NCBI RefSeq assembly: GCF_001399455.2
Contig: NZ_LLEI02000019.1
Location: 32,035 to 96,034 of the forward strand
Length of the DNA stretch: 64,000 nt
From: Vibrio bivalvicida
GTDB taxonomy: Bacteria; Pseudomonadota; Gammaproteobacteria; Enterobacterales; Vibrionaceae
Direction: 5' to 3'
The position numbers were made by a program, and so were the translations under genes. Numbering within the stretch: position 1 is the first letter of the stretch; each line of letters opens with the position of its first letter. Positions 49,593 through 59,020 of this stretch are shown here, piece after piece. A model generated the notes under the pieces. The model made no database searches. It was not told where the DNA came from and worked only from the letters and a program-made list of their open reading frames with translations.

Positions 49593-51308
49593 TTACGCTA
49601 GCTGATCTTTAACATGCTCAACGATATCAGCCATCGCGACAGCGGTTTTCTCACCAGATCTGCGGTTCTTGTACTCGAAGTTGCCTTCTTTCATTGAACG
49701 GTCGCCAATCACGATAGTATGAGGAACACCAATTAGCTCCATATCAGAGAACATTACGCCTGGGCGCTCTTTACGGTCATCGAATAAGACTTCAATGCCC
49801 ATTGCCGTCAGTTCAGCGTACAGCTTCTCAGCCGCTTGTTTCACTTCTTCTGACTTGTGCATGTTCATTGGTACAATAGCTACTTGGAAAGGTGCAAGTG
49901 CGTCTGGCCAGATGATACCGTACTTATCGTGGTTCTGTTCAATTGCTGACGCCACAACACGAGAAACACCGATACCGTAACAGCCCATCTCTAGGATAAC
50001 GTTTTTACCGTCTGGACCAAGAACGCCACAGTTCATTGCTTGAGAGTAAACGTTACCTAGTTGGAAGATATGGCCTACTTCGATACCACGTTTCAGGGCG
50101 ATGGTACCTTTACCACAAGGGCTTGGATCGCCTTCAACCACATTACGTAAGTCTTCAACTTGGCCAAGCTCAACATCACGACCCCAGTTGATACCGAAGT
50201 AGTGCTTGTCATCTACGTTAGCGCCTGCGCCAAAGTCACTCATTACAGCAACAGTGCGGTCAACGATGAATGGCAGTTTAAGGCCAACTGGGCCTAGTGA
50301 GCCTGGACCTGCACCGATTAGAGCGCGAATCTCTTCTTCTGTTGCCATCTCTAGAGGAGTTGCAACCTGAGGAAGGTTTTCCGCTTTCACTTCGTTCAGT
50401 TCGTGGTCGCCACGGATGATTAGCGCAATTAGGTCAGCGTCAACGTCATCAGACGCTTTAACAAATAGAGTCTTAACCGTCTTTTCAACTGGTAACTCAA
50501 ACTGTTCAACAAGTTCAGCAATTGTTTTCGCGTTTGGCGTGTCAACTAGCGTCATCTCTTGAGTTGGAGCTGCAGCTTCGTCAGCCAGAGCGAGTGCTTC
50601 GGCTTTTTCGATGTTCGCTGCGTAATCAGACTCAGTAGAGAAGGCGATTAGGTCTTCACCGCTTTCCGCGAGTACGTGGAACTCTTGAGAACCGCTACCA
50701 CCTATCGCACCTGAGTCAGCCAGTACAGGGCGATACTCAAGTCCCATGCGGTCGAAGGCTTTACAGTAAGCATCGTGCATTGCATCGTAAGACTTCTGTA
50801 GACCTTCTTTATCGATATCAAAGCTGTATGCATCCATCATGCAGAATTCACGTGCACGCATTACGCCAAAACGTGGGCGACGCTCATCGCGGAACTTAGT
50901 TTGGATTTGGTACAGGTTTAGCGGAAGCTGTTTGTACGAACTCACTTCGTTGCGCACTAGGCTAGTGATTACTTCTTCAGCGGTAGGGCTAAGAACAAAC
51001 GGACGAGTGTGACGGTCAGTAAAGCGAAGTAGCTCAGGACCCATCTTCTCGCTGCGGCCTGTCTCTTCCCATAGTTCAAACGGCTGAACAACGGGCATCA
51101 ATGTTTCGACTGCGCCTGCATTGTCGATCTCTTGACGAACGATGTTTTCGACTTTACGCAGTACACGTAGACCAGTAGGTAGCCAGGTGTAGAGACCTGA
51201 AGCCAGCTTACGGATCATACCTGCACGTAGCATGAGCTGGTGGCTCACTACTTCTGCGTCGTTTGGAGTCTCCTTCAGAGTAGAAAGAAGATAATTACTG
51301 GTACGCAT
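49593..51308 (-). CDS. proS: Prolyl-tRNA synthetase
   Basis: ProS charges tRNA-Pro. The 571-residue protein is the bacterial type: class II catalytic core (motif 2 [24 protein letters not shown] near residue 135), an inserted editing domain (INS, about residues 220-400) that deacylates Ala-tRNA-Pro, and the C-terminal anticodon-binding domain. It is preceded by trmO in the same direction, with its own promoter between them. Confidence 0.97.
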   Translation of the reverse strand: MRTSNYLLSTLKETPNDAEVVSHQLMLRAGMIRKLASGLYTWLPTGLRVLRKVENIVRQEIDNAGAVETLMPVVQPFELWEETGRSEKMGPELLRFTDRHTRPFVLSPTAEEVITSLVRNEVSSYKQLPLNLYQIQTKFRDERRPRFGVMRAREFCMMDAYSFDIDKEGLQKSYDAMHDAYCKAFDRMGLEYRPVLADSGAIGGSGSQEFHVLAESGEDLIAFSTESDYAANIEKAEALALADEAAAPTQEMTLVDTPNAKTIAELVEQFELPVEKTVKTLFVKASDDVDADLIALIIRGDHELNEVKAENLPQVATPLEMATEEEIRALIGAGPGSLGPVGLKLPFIVDRTVAVMSDFGAGANVDDKHYFGINWGRDVELGQVEDLRNVVEGDPSPCGKGTIALKRGIEVGHIFQLGNVYSQAMNCGVLGPDGKNVILEMGCYGIGVSRVVASAIEQNHDKYGIIWPDALAPFQVAIVPMNMHKSEEVKQAAEKLYAELTAMGIEVLFDDRKERPGVMFSDMELIGVPHTIVIGDRSMKEGNFEYKNRRSGEKTAVAMADIVEHVKDQLA

Positions 51309-51394
51309 TTAACTTATCCGTTTATTAAAGTTAGATACTCAAGCCAGAATGGACAGGAGTATGGAAGTCCCACGAGGGGAAAATTGTTAGCCGC

Positions 51395-51423
51395 TTATAA
51401 TATCAGCCAAATGCCATTGTCAA
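51395..51423 (-). promoter_or_regulatory. proS promoter
   Basis: On the minus strand a perfect -35 TTGACA (complement of 51418-51423) lies over the end of trmO. TATTAT (51397-51402, 15-base spacer) and TTATAA (51395-51400, 17-base spacer) are the -10 candidates. It gives proS its own start. Confidence 0.55.
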
Positions 51424-52115
51424 AAGCCTTCAATCGCAGTAACCGTTATTAAGTTATCGTTAACGGTGAACTTCACATTTAGATCGAACAAATTTACCGC
51501 ATATTCTTTGCTGTCTGGCTTGTTCTTTTTGTACGCAGGACGAGGGTCTTGTGCTAAAACCTGCTCAATCACTGTCTTTTGATAGTCAAGATATCCGCGG
51601 GTTTCTAACTGCTCTGTGGCTATTGACGAGAACAGAACTTGAGACTCTTCTGGTTCCGTTTCAGCGTAGCTTGCCAGCGCTTGAGGAATAGAGTCTGAAT
51701 AAGGGATATACGGCTTGATGTCGATGATGGGGGTACCATCGACCAAATCGACATTGCCAAGATCGAGATAGATCTGATCGCCTTGCTTTGTGATTCCTTT
51801 TATTTCAACCGCTGACATTCCAATCCCATTGGGTCTAAATGTCGAACGAGAAGCAAATACACCTACACGCTGATTGCCACCCAGTCGAGGTGGTCTGACA
51901 GTAGGCTTCCATCCCGCCGCTAAATTCTGGTCAAACAGAAACAATAACCAAGCATGGGAGAATTGCTCCAACCCGCGCACCGCTTCGGGACTATTCGCCT
52001 CTCCAACTAGCTTTACTCGCGAGCGAGCAGCGGGTACTAAGCTCGGTTGCCGAGGAACGGCGAACTTCTCTTTATATGGGCTTTCAATAAAACCGATTGG
52101 CTCTACGGAATACAT
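51420..52115 (-). CDS. trmO: tRNA (N6-threonylcarbamoyladenosine37-N6)-methyltransferase TrmO
   Basis: TrmO methylates t6A37 in tRNA-Thr (GGU). The 231-residue protein belongs to the TsaA/YaeB family, with a SAM-binding single-sheet barrel and the conserved PRQPSLVPAARS and RSTFRPNGIGMSAVEI motifs; the N-terminus MYSVEPIGFIESPYKEKFAVPRQ is the family start. It reads toward proS, 111 bases away. Confidence 0.93.
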   Translation of the reverse strand: MYSVEPIGFIESPYKEKFAVPRQPSLVPAARSRVKLVGEANSPEAVRGLEQFSHAWLLFLFDQNLAAGWKPTVRPPRLGGNQRVGVFASRSTFRPNGIGMSAVEIKGITKQGDQIYLDLGNVDLVDGTPIIDIKPYIPYSDSIPQALASYAETEPEESQVLFSSIATEQLETRGYLDYQKTVIEQVLAQDPRPAYKKNKPDSKEYAVNLFDLNVKFTVNDNLITVTAIEGF

Positions 52116-52174
52116 CTCTTTTCTCTCAAATTGGTGAAGTAGAAAAGTATCACAAAAAAGAGTAGCAAATCTTG

Positions 52175-52219
52175 TTGATAATGATTATTATTTAAAATGT
52201 TATAACATAACATTTTAAA
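52175..52219 (+). promoter_or_regulatory. rpmE2-rpmJ2 promoter with Zur palindrome
   Basis: Bases 52191-52219 are a perfect 29-bp palindrome (13-bp arms TTTAAAATGTTAT and a 3-base centre), fitting the gammaproteobacterial Zur consensus. A promoter with -35 TTGATA (52175-52180), a 17-base spacer and -10 TGTTAT (52198-52203) puts the -10 inside the palindrome, so Zur-Zn would block it. Bases 52177-52195 also resemble a Fur site (14 of 19), but this is weaker. Confidence 0.85.
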
Positions 52220-52230
52220 TTGAGGTAATT

Positions 52231-52491
52231 ATGCAACCCAACATTCATCCTGAGTACAGAGCGGTGGTTTTCCATGATACAAGCATTGATGAGTATTTCC
52301 TTATCGGTTCGACATTACAAACTGACCGCACTATTGAGTGGAAAGATGGCAAAACCTACCCGTACTTTACGATTGAAGTCTCTTCAAAGTCCCACCCTTT
52401 CTACACAGGTAAACAGCGTGTCATTCATCAGGAAGGCCGTGTCGCTAACTTTAAGCGTCGATTTGGTCAGTTTTCTAAAGGAGGCGAGTAA
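52231..52491 (+). CDS. rpmE2: Ribosomal protein L31 type B (zinc-free paralogue)
   Basis: The 86-residue protein is a type B L31: [13 protein letters not shown] at the start and [11 protein letters not shown] in the middle, with no cysteine at all, whereas the zinc form has a CxxC pair. Under zinc starvation the family replaces the zinc-binding L31 and so releases zinc. A perfect Zur palindrome overlaps the -10. The start is the ATG at 52231 with TGAGGTAATT before it. rpmJ2 begins directly after its stop. Confidence 0.96.
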   Translation: MQPNIHPEYRAVVFHDTSIDEYFLIGSTLQTDRTIEWKDGKTYPYFTIEVSSKSHPFYTGKQRVIHQEGRVANFKRRFGQFSKGGE

Positions 52492-52617
52492 ATGAAGGTC
52501 GTAAAATCTCTTAAGAGCGCTAAAAATCGCCATCCTGATTGTCAAATCGTCAAGAGAAGAGGGCGTCTGTACGTTATCTGCAAAACCAATCCAAGATTTA
52601 AAGCGGTGCAAAAGTAG
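52492..52617 (+). CDS. rpmJ2: Ribosomal protein L36 type B (zinc-free paralogue)
   Basis: This 41-codon gene, just short of typical ORF cutoffs, starts at the base after the rpmE2 TAA and encodes [18 protein letters not shown] and on to NPRFKAVQK. It lacks the CxxC and the histidine ligand of zinc-form L36 (NPRFK instead of NPRHK), so it is the C-minus paralogue of L36. It is cotranscribed with rpmE2 and shares the Zur site. Confidence 0.95.
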   Translation: MKVVKSLKSAKNRHPDCQIVKRRGRLYVICKTNPRFKAVQK

Positions 52618-53005
52618 CCTCCATTCTCAAACGGATAAAGCTCTCATTTTTGACTATCGCAGTTTGAGACTTTTCCCCTGCTATTAAACCATCAGAGTGC
52701 TCGGCTATAGATAAGCGTTGTTTATGCCTCTCTTTGGTGGTTGAGTTTCCTCCTTATACCAATCAACGACTTAAAGGTCATTAAATAAACAGAATGAATG
52801 TATTTATATAAATTATAATTCTGTCATTTGGTTTTGTTTTAGTGATATTTGCTAATTATTTGTGCAAAACCCGTTAAATAATATGATTCATTACACACTT
52901 TGTAACATTATGCATTTCTAACTGAGTGTTTTGTCGAGTACCCTGCGCTGGCATTTTGAACATTTTTGTCACATTTGCACAGGAATAACTACAAGGAGGG
53001 AACAG
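52618..53005 (+). other. 388-base A/T-rich gap before the AbgT-type gene
   Basis: No ORF with a ribosome site is seen. A candidate promoter is TTGTGC (52860-52865), a 16-base spacer and TATGAT (52882-52887), leaving a 5' leader of about 110 nt. An A/T-rich stretch with CAGAAT...ATTCTG arms lies near 52790-52835. No clear terminator for rpmJ2 was found. Confidence 0.4.
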
Positions 53006-54592
53006 ATGAGTTCATCTGCTTCAATTAAACAAAATTCACCGAAGAAGCCACTATTTACGCGCTTCTTAGACGCTGTTGAATATTTGGGGAACCTATTGCC
53101 CCATCCCATCACACTTTTCGCCATCTTCTGTTTAGCAATCTTAGTGCTATCTGGTATTGCCGGTTACTTTGAAGTTTCTGTTATTGACCCACGTCCTGAA
53201 GGCGCGAAAGGTCGTGCAGCAGACGGCATGATTCACGTTGTCAGCTTATTAAATGCTGATGGCTTGGAGTTAATCGTTACTAACTTAGTGAAAAACTTTG
53301 TTGGCTTCGCACCATTAGGTACTGTACTAGTTGCAATGCTAGGTGTCGCGATTGCTGAACACTCTGGCCTATTGTCAGCGGCAATGCGTGGTATGGTCAT
53401 GGGCGCATCTAAGCGCATGGTAACGGTAACGGTTGTATTCGCAGGTATCATTTCTAATACTGCATCTGAGCTAGGTTATGTGGTACTTATCCCGCTAGCA
53501 GCGATGCTATTTCACTCCTTAGGTCGTCACCCTCTCGCAGGTCTTGCTGCGGCATTTGCGGGTGTATCTGGTGGTTACTCTGCAAACCTGCTGATCGGTA
53601 CTGTTGACCCATTGCTTTCTGGTATTACAGAAACTGCAGCGCAAATGATCGATCCAACTTACACTGTAGGACCAGAAGTTAACTGGTACTTCATGTTTGT
53701 GTCGACTTTCTTCATTGCAATCACTGGTGCTTTTGTTACTGAAAAAATCGTTGAGCCGAAATTAGGCAAATACAATGATGAGGAAGCGTCAGAAGATTTG
53801 TCTAACGACTCTATGGGTAAACTAAAAGACATTGAAAAGAAAGCTCTTAAGCTAGCGGGCCTTGCTGTACTGGTTGTATCTGCATTACTTGCATGGACTG
53901 TGGTTCCAGCCGACGGTATTTTGCGTTCTGATTCAGGGACAATCGCTGGCTCACCATTCCTGAAGAGTATTGTTGCCTTTATCTTTGTCTTTTTTGCAGT
54001 ACCGGGCTTTGTTTACGGTAAAGTTGTCGGTACGATGAAGACGGATCGCGACGTAATCGATGCTATGGCGAAGTCGATGTCTTCTATGGGCATGTACATC
54101 GTATTGGTATTCTTTGCGGCTCAGTTTGTTGCATTCTTCAAGTGGACTAACTTTGGTCAAGTCTTTGCGGTTGCAGGTGCAAGCTTCCTGCAAGAGATTG
54201 GTCTAACTGGGCCAATGCTGTTCTTTGCTTTCATTCTTATGTGTGGCTTCATTAACTTAATGATTGGTTCTGCTTCTGCGCAGTGGGCAGTGACAGCACC
54301 TATCTTTGTACCAATGTTAATGCTAGTGGGCTACGCACCAGAGACCATTCAGGCGGCCTACCGTATCGGTGACTCTACAACAAACATCATCACACCTATG
54401 ATGAGCTATTTTGGTCTTATTCTTGCTGTAGCAACACGTTACATGAAAAACCTAGGTATCGGTACGTTAATCGCAACCATGTTACCTTACTCAATCTGCT
54501 TCATCATCGGTTGGAGTTTACTGTTCTACATTTGGGTGTTTATCTTGGGTCTACCTGTAGGTCCAGGTGCGGCAACGTACTATACGCCTTAA
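53006..54592 (+). CDS. AbgT-family transporter
   Basis: The 528-residue protein is highly hydrophobic, with about ten membrane segments, and matches the AbgT (p-aminobenzoyl-glutamate/MtrF) family: GIISNTASELGYVVLIPLAA near residue 150, the SGGYSANLLIGTVDPLL re-entrant region near 190 and QWAVTAPIFVPMLM further on. Family members import p-aminobenzoyl-glutamate or export sulfonamide-like compounds; which applies here is unclear. AAGGAGGGAACAG precedes the ATG at 53006. A terminator follows at 54618. Confidence 0.87.
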   Translation: MSSSASIKQNSPKKPLFTRFLDAVEYLGNLLPHPITLFAIFCLAILVLSGIAGYFEVSVIDPRPEGAKGRAADGMIHVVSLLNADGLELIVTNLVKNFVGFAPLGTVLVAMLGVAIAEHSGLLSAAMRGMVMGASKRMVTVTVVFAGIISNTASELGYVVLIPLAAMLFHSLGRHPLAGLAAAFAGVSGGYSANLLIGTVDPLLSGITETAAQMIDPTYTVGPEVNWYFMFVSTFFIAITGAFVTEKIVEPKLGKYNDEEASEDLSNDSMGKLKDIEKKALKLAGLAVLVVSALLAWTVVPADGILRSDSGTIAGSPFLKSIVAFIFVFFAVPGFVYGKVVGTMKTDRDVIDAMAKSMSSMGMYIVLVFFAAQFVAFFKWTNFGQVFAVAGASFLQEIGLTGPMLFFAFILMCGFINLMIGSASAQWAVTAPIFVPMLMLVGYAPETIQAAYRIGDSTTNIITPMMSYFGLILAVATRYMKNLGIGTLIATMLPYSICFIIGWSLLFYIWVFILGLPVGPGAATYYTP

Positions 54593-54617
54593 TAATACGT
54601 ATTTTACTGAATGATTT

Positions 54618-54646
54618 GGCCGGAGCGTATTGTTCCGGCTTTTTTG
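54618..54646 (+). terminator. Rho-independent terminator after the AbgT-type gene
   Basis: GCCGGA (54619-54624) pairs with TCCGGC (54634-54639), followed by TTTTTT. Confidence 0.88.
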
Positions 54647-54737
54647 TATATTAAGGTTTTCCGTTGCTCTTTGATAAGTTGACAAGTGATAGCGGTGAAC
54701 TTTACTTACCTTTGTAGCTGTATGCTTTGGAGGTGAA

Positions 54738-54800
54738 ATGGTGATTCAAACTCAGTGCACTCTGGTATCAAGTTTTGCTCAAGCTAATCTTAGCCTCTAA
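54738..54800 (+). CDS. Possible 20-residue leader ORF before the binding-protein gene
   Basis: GGAGGTGAA stands right before an ATG that opens a 20-codon frame (MVIQTQCTLVSSFAQANLSL) ending in TAA at 54798-54800. It is in the same frame as the next gene, whose start at 54816 has only a weak ribosome site. It may be a leader peptide coupling translation, or simply a chance site. There is no amino-acid bias typical of attenuator peptides. Confidence 0.3.
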   Translation: MVIQTQCTLVSSFAQANLSL

Positions 54801-54815
54801 GTATGCTTAACGAGT

Positions 54816-55586
54816 ATGAATAAGCAATGGGTTTTATCCATATTGGTTTGGTTGTGCTCTTTTCAGGCATTGAGTTCAACCTCTATTCAGCTAGTAACGC
54901 TTGACTACCCACCCTATATAGTTAGTAAAAAAGGGGAGCTAACAGGCGTGGCGGTAGAGCTAGTTGAAGCAGTATTTGATGAGCTCAATGTGCCGATCAC
55001 CATAGAAGTGTTACCTTGGGCAAGAGCACTGAGTAATGTTGAATTTGGCCGTGCAGACGCTATCTTTACCGCTTTTAAAAATCCGACCCGCGAGAAATTC
55101 GCCGATTATAGTCATGAGATATTATTTACCCAGAATATTAGTCTAGTAGTGAAAGCCAACAGCAAAATCAGTAGCTATGATTTTTTAGTTCGTGACGTGT
55201 CAGATATCGCTATTTGCGCGGTCAATCGAGTCAGTTACGGCAAAAAGATGGACGCCTTACTGGCTAACGGTCGCTTTAGACTCGTATTTTGGCGTAATCG
55301 CACCGAAGATTGTGCTCGCTTGGTCAGGACGGGGCGTGCTGATGTTTGGGTCAATAATGATTTTGGTGCGCGGAGTATTCTTGCCAGCGAACAAATGGAA
55401 GAGGTATTAGAGATCCTTTCGCCTCCAATCGAGGCAACGCCAAGCTATATCGCTTTTTCCAAACTGCGCCAACACCAGTGGCTGAGAGATAGATTTGATC
55501 AGGTGTTAAGGGAGATGAAAGATGATGGGCGCTACGAGATGATTATTGACAACTACTTCGATGGGCTAAAAACCGAGAACAAATAA
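54816..55586 (+). CDS. Periplasmic amino-acid-type substrate-binding protein (SBP family 3)
   Basis: The 256-residue product has a signal peptide (residues ~1-21, ending SST) and a family 3 solute-binding fold, with LVTLDYPPYIVSKKGELTGVAVELV near residue 25 and the closing DNYFDGL. No permease or ATPase is adjacent on the same strand; such orphan binding proteins are common in vibrios and may serve sensing or an unlinked transporter. The ligand is unknown. Confidence 0.8.
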   Translation: MNKQWVLSILVWLCSFQALSSTSIQLVTLDYPPYIVSKKGELTGVAVELVEAVFDELNVPITIEVLPWARALSNVEFGRADAIFTAFKNPTREKFADYSHEILFTQNISLVVKANSKISSYDFLVRDVSDIAICAVNRVSYGKKMDALLANGRFRLVFWRNRTEDCARLVRTGRADVWVNNDFGARSILASEQMEEVLEILSPPIEATPSYIAFSKLRQHQWLRDRFDQVLREMKDDGRYEMIIDNYFDGLKTENK

Positions 55587-55587
55587 T

Positions 55588-55610
55588 AGGGCTGATGCAA
55601 TGTCAGCCCT
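55588..55610. terminator. Hairpin between the convergent binding-protein gene and metQ
   Basis: AGGGCTGA (55588-55595) pairs with TCAGCCCT (55603-55610). The minus-strand tail is richer in T, so it can end metQ as well. Confidence 0.65.
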
Positions 55611-55638
55611 GTTCGTAATCATTAGTGCAGGCGAGTAA

Positions 55639-56451
55639 TTACCAACCCTTTACTACGCCGCCTTTGAATATGTCAGAAGCCGCTGAGTAAACTTCTTCAG
55701 TTTGGTAAGACTTAACAAAGTTCTGTACGTTTTCTGCTTGCGCATTATCTTCGCGTGACACGATAAGGTTTACGTATGGAGACTCTTTGTCTTCAACAAA
55801 TACACCGTCTTTTTGTGGCGTTAGGTTGATAGAGCTTGCGTAAGTCGTGTTGATAACAGAAAGCGCAACGTCATCTAGAGAGCGTGGTAGCTGTGCAGCA
55901 TCTAGCTCAACAATAGTAATGTTTTTCGGGTTTTCAACGATGTCACGTACTGTCGCTAGTAGACCAACGTTTTCACGCAGTTTCAGCAGACCCTGTTGCT
56001 CAAGCAGAAGCAGTGAACGACCTAGGTTTGTTGGATCGTTAGGTACTGCGATACGTGCTCCATCTTGAATCTCATCAACTGATTTCACTTGCTTAGAGTA
56101 ACCCGCGATTGGGTACACAAAAGTGTTACCAGCAATCGTCAGTTTGTAACCGCGATCGGTAACTTGCTGATCTAGGTATGGCTTGTGTTGGAACGCGTTG
56201 AGGTCAATCGAGCCGTCGTCTAGCGCTGCGTTTGGAGTCACGTAATCAGTAAATGTTACTAGCTCTACATTTAGGCCGTATTTTTCTTTAGCGACTTTAG
56301 CCGCAACTTCAGCAACTTGTGCTTCTGCACCTGCCATTACACCAACTTTGATTTTGCTGGTATCGGCTTCTTTTTCGCCACAGCCTGCTAGTACTAATGC
56401 TGATGCAGCAGCTGCGATAGTCAGTAGACCTTTAAAACTGAATTTCATCAC
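55639..56451 (-). CDS. metQ: D-methionine-binding lipoprotein MetQ
   Basis: MetQ captures methionine for the MetNI transporter. The 270-residue lipoprotein has a lipobox ending at Cys24 (LVLAGC) and the NlpA-type core, starting KIKVGVMAGAEAQVAEVA and containing DLNAFQHKPYLDQQ. It is the last gene of the metN-metI-metQ set, 44 bases after metI. Confidence 0.96.
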   Translation of the reverse strand: MMKFSFKGLLTIAAAASALVLAGCGEKEADTSKIKVGVMAGAEAQVAEVAAKVAKEKYGLNVELVTFTDYVTPNAALDDGSIDLNAFQHKPYLDQQVTDRGYKLTIAGNTFVYPIAGYSKQVKSVDEIQDGARIAVPNDPTNLGRSLLLLEQQGLLKLRENVGLLATVRDIVENPKNITIVELDAAQLPRSLDDVALSVINTTYASSINLTPQKDGVFVEDKESPYVNLIVSREDNAQAENVQNFVKSYQTEEVYSAASDIFKGGVVKGW

Positions 56452-56495
56452 TATCTCCTTATAAATTAAATCTGCGAGTATTATTTTCTTTATTT

Positions 56496-57173
56496 TTAGC
56501 GGTGATCAACGCGACGGACAATCGCATCACCAATTGATTGAATGATTTGCACTAACACGATAAGCATCACAACGGTGACTGCCATGATAACCACATCGTA
56601 GCGGTGGAAGCCGTAGCGAATCGCAACGTCGCCTAAACCACCTCCTCCAACAGTACCTGCCATTGCGGAGTAGCTGACAAGTGTGACGAGCGTAATCGTT
56701 ACCGAGTTAACGATAGTTGGCATTGCTTCTGGAAGCAGTACCTTAGAAATAATCTGAACAGGTGTCGCTCCCATGGATTGAGCAGCTTCCACTAAACCTG
56801 TAGGTACTTCCAGCAGTGCGCCTTCAATAAGACGAGCTACAAATGGGATTGCGCCAATGGTCAGTGGAACAATCGCTGCCGTTGTACCAATAAAGGTACC
56901 AACGATTACCTTGGTGACCGGAATAATGGCAACCATCAAGACTAGGAAAGGGACTGAACGACCTACGTTAACGATAGCACCAAGTACACTATTGAGTTTG
57001 GTGTTTTCAAGTAAGCCACCTTTCTTAGTGATATGCAGAATAACGCCGAGTGGAATACCAACTGCGAAGCCAACAATACCCGCAACTGCCACCATGTAGA
57101 GGGTTTCCCAAGTAGCGCCGATAAGTAGATTGCTGTTTAAGCTCAGCCACTGTGAAATTTCATTAAAGGACAT
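56496..57173 (-). CDS. metI: D-methionine ABC transporter permease MetI
   Basis: MetI is the membrane channel for methionine uptake. The 225-residue protein has five predicted membrane helices and the EAA-type coupling loop with [22 protein letters not shown] near residues 131-152. It overlaps the metN end by 11 bases, so the two are translationally coupled. Confidence 0.96.
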   Translation of the reverse strand: MSFNEISQWLSLNSNLLIGATWETLYMVAVAGIVGFAVGIPLGVILHITKKGGLLENTKLNSVLGAIVNVGRSVPFLVLMVAIIPVTKVIVGTFIGTTAAIVPLTIGAIPFVARLIEGALLEVPTGLVEAAQSMGATPVQIISKVLLPEAMPTIVNSVTITLVTLVSYSAMAGTVGGGGLGDVAIRYGFHRYDVVIMAVTVVMLIVLVQIIQSIGDAIVRRVDHR

Positions 57174-58197
57174 AGCCCAGTACCTCTACTTTTACGTTGT
57201 GCTCACGCAGGAATTCAATCGCTGCGTTGTCATCTTGCTCATTACCAAATAGCTCAGCGACCATCATGCCGAATTTGACACCGCCAGCGTAATCAAGGTC
57301 AGAACTCAAAATACTGACATCAATGTTGAATTTTCGAGCAATTTGCGTCATTAGCGGCGCATCAACCGTTGCGCCTGTAAACTCTAGACGAACCAATGGG
57401 TAACTGCCTTCTACACGCGTCTCTTGTACACGAACTTGGTAATCTTCTGGAATTGAAAGGTCCAAAGTAGAACGAATGAACTGATGCGCCAGTTCTGTCT
57501 TAGGATGAGCGAAGATTTCGCCTACCGTGCCTTTTTCGACTAGCTCACCACCACCAATGATAGCGACTTCGTGGCAGATGCTTTTAACAACGTCCATTTC
57601 GTGAGTAATCAAAAGCATCGTAATATTTAGCTTGCGGTTGATCTTCTTGAGTAGCTCAAGAATCGATTGTGTCGTTGCAGGATCAAGCGCGCTGGTGGCC
57701 TCATCACACAGCAGGACTTTTGGATCTGACGCGAGAGCACGGGCAATCGCGACACGCTGCTTTTGACCTCCACTTAAATTTGCAGGATAGCTTTCATGCT
57801 TATCTTCAAGACCAACGAGCTTTAATAGCTCTGTCACTTTACTCGTGATGTGCGCCTTGTTTTGGCTTGCCAGCTCTAGTGGTAGAGCAACATTGCCAAA
57901 TACGGTACGTGATGACAGCAAGTTAAAGTGTTGGAAGATCATGCCAATATTACGGCGAGCTTCGCTGAGTTGAGATTTACCTAACTTTGTTAGATCGACA
58001 CCGTCAACAACAATCGATCCTGTCGTTGGTGCTTCTAGCATGTTTACACAACGTATAAGCGTACTTTTTCCTGCTCCCGATGAGCCAATAACACCAAAGA
58101 TGGTTCCCTGTGGGATATGAAGGTTTATTTCCTTTAAGGCATGTATTTCCTTATTACCTTGGTGGAACACCTTATTTACTTGATTAATTTCAATCAT
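57163..58197 (-). CDS. metN: D-methionine ABC transporter ATPase MetN
   Basis: MetN powers methionine import. The 344-residue protein has Walker [10 protein letters not shown] (residues 38-46), the signature LSGGQKQR near 141, Walker [12 protein letters not shown], and a C-terminal NIL domain (about 265-340) that gives trans-inhibition by methionine. Three adjoining MetJ boxes lie upstream. It leads the metNIQ operon. Confidence 0.97.
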   Translation of the reverse strand: MIEINQVNKVFHQGNKEIHALKEINLHIPQGTIFGVIGSSGAGKSTLIRCVNMLEAPTTGSIVVDGVDLTKLGKSQLSEARRNIGMIFQHFNLLSSRTVFGNVALPLELASQNKAHITSKVTELLKLVGLEDKHESYPANLSGGQKQRVAIARALASDPKVLLCDEATSALDPATTQSILELLKKINRKLNITMLLITHEMDVVKSICHEVAIIGGGELVEKGTVGEIFAHPKTELAHQFIRSTLDLSIPEDYQVRVQETRVEGSYPLVRLEFTGATVDAPLMTQIARKFNIDVSILSSDLDYAGGVKFGMMVAELFGNEQDDNAAIEFLREHNVKVEVLGYVL

Positions 58198-58296
58198 CGA
58201 GGGACTCGCTATCAGATTAGATGAAGAGCAGCAGATAATATCGAGCTACATCTCATTTAGTAGATGATGCTATGGTCTCACGTGTTTTGTGTCAAT

Positions 58297-58328
58297 AGAT
58301 ATTTTTACGTCTAGACGTCTAAACGTAT
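58297..58328 (-). promoter_or_regulatory. metJ box: MetJ operator (tandem met boxes) upstream of metN
   Basis: Three adjoining 8-mers, TTACGTCT (58305-58312), AGACGTCT (58313-58320, a perfect box) and AAACGTAT (58321-58328), match the met box; a weaker fourth is at 58297-58304. The array starts about 100 bases upstream of the metN start. It implies methionine repression of metNIQ. Confidence 0.9.
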
Positions 58329-58420
58329 TTTTTGCTCAATCGATTGGTAATTAGATAGTGATGAAAGAAATAAAGCGTGCAATAATTCTTAGTAAATAAT
58401 GTAAAAATGAGAAGCATATT

Positions 58421-58972
58421 TTGGCAAAACCAGCAGTCTTTTTAGACCGAGATGGCGTGATTAATGTCGACCATGGCTATGTCCACGACGAGCACGATTT
58501 TGAGTTTATTGATGGTGTTTTTGATGCCGCTAAGAAACTCAAAGAAATGGGTTACCAGCTCGTATTGGTGACAAATCAGTCAGGCATTGCTCGTGGTAAA
58601 TTTAGCGAAGATCGCTTTCTTTCATTAACTCAGTGGATGGATTGGAACTTCGTCGACAATGGTGTTGAGTTTGATGGTATTTATTACTGTCCGCATCATG
58701 CTGAGCATGGCATAGGGAAGTACAAGCAAGACTGCGAATGCCGCAAGCCAAAACCTGGGATGTTTATTTCAGCTCGTGACTTCTTAAAAATTGATATGGC
58801 TAATTCAGTCATGGTTGGCGATAAAGCAGAAGATATGATGGCGGCAAAGGCCGCAGGTGTTGGCACCATGATCCTTGTTCGTACGGGGAAACCTGTCACT
58901 GATAAGGGAGAGGCGATTGCCTCGGTAGTACTAGAAAGTATTAAACAGGTTCCAGCGTATCTAGCGAAATAA
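58421..58972 (+). CDS. gmhB: D-glycero-beta-D-manno-heptose 1,7-bisphosphate 7-phosphatase (TTG start)
   Basis: GmhB removes the 7-phosphate in the ADP-heptose pathway. The 183-residue HAD protein has FLDRDGVIN with Asp9 and Asp11, TNQSGIARG and the zinc-loop residues CPHH...[10 protein letters not shown] near 90-113. The start is TTG at 58421 with a GAGAAG site before it; it gives [12 protein letters not shown] as in V. cholerae. It is divergent from metN. Confidence 0.94.
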   Translation: MAKPAVFLDRDGVINVDHGYVHDEHDFEFIDGVFDAAKKLKEMGYQLVLVTNQSGIARGKFSEDRFLSLTQWMDWNFVDNGVEFDGIYYCPHHAEHGIGKYKQDCECRKPKPGMFISARDFLKIDMANSVMVGDKAEDMMAAKAAGVGTMILVRTGKPVTDKGEAIASVVLESIKQVPAYLAK

Positions 58973-58978
58973 ACTGAG

Positions 58979-59010
58979 AAAGGCTGCCACGGACGGCCTT
59001 TGTCTTGTTT
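58979..59010 (+). terminator. Hairpin terminator after gmhB
   Basis: AAAGGCTG (58979-58986) pairs with CGGCCTTT (58994-59001), with a T-rich tail to 59010. Confidence 0.65.
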
Positions 59011-59020
59011 GGAGGGAATC

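Noticed and set aside
54738..55586. Binding-protein gene as a pseudogene with an in-frame stop
   Set aside because: The downstream start at 54816 gives a complete signal peptide and full-length protein; the upstream 20 codons are not needed.
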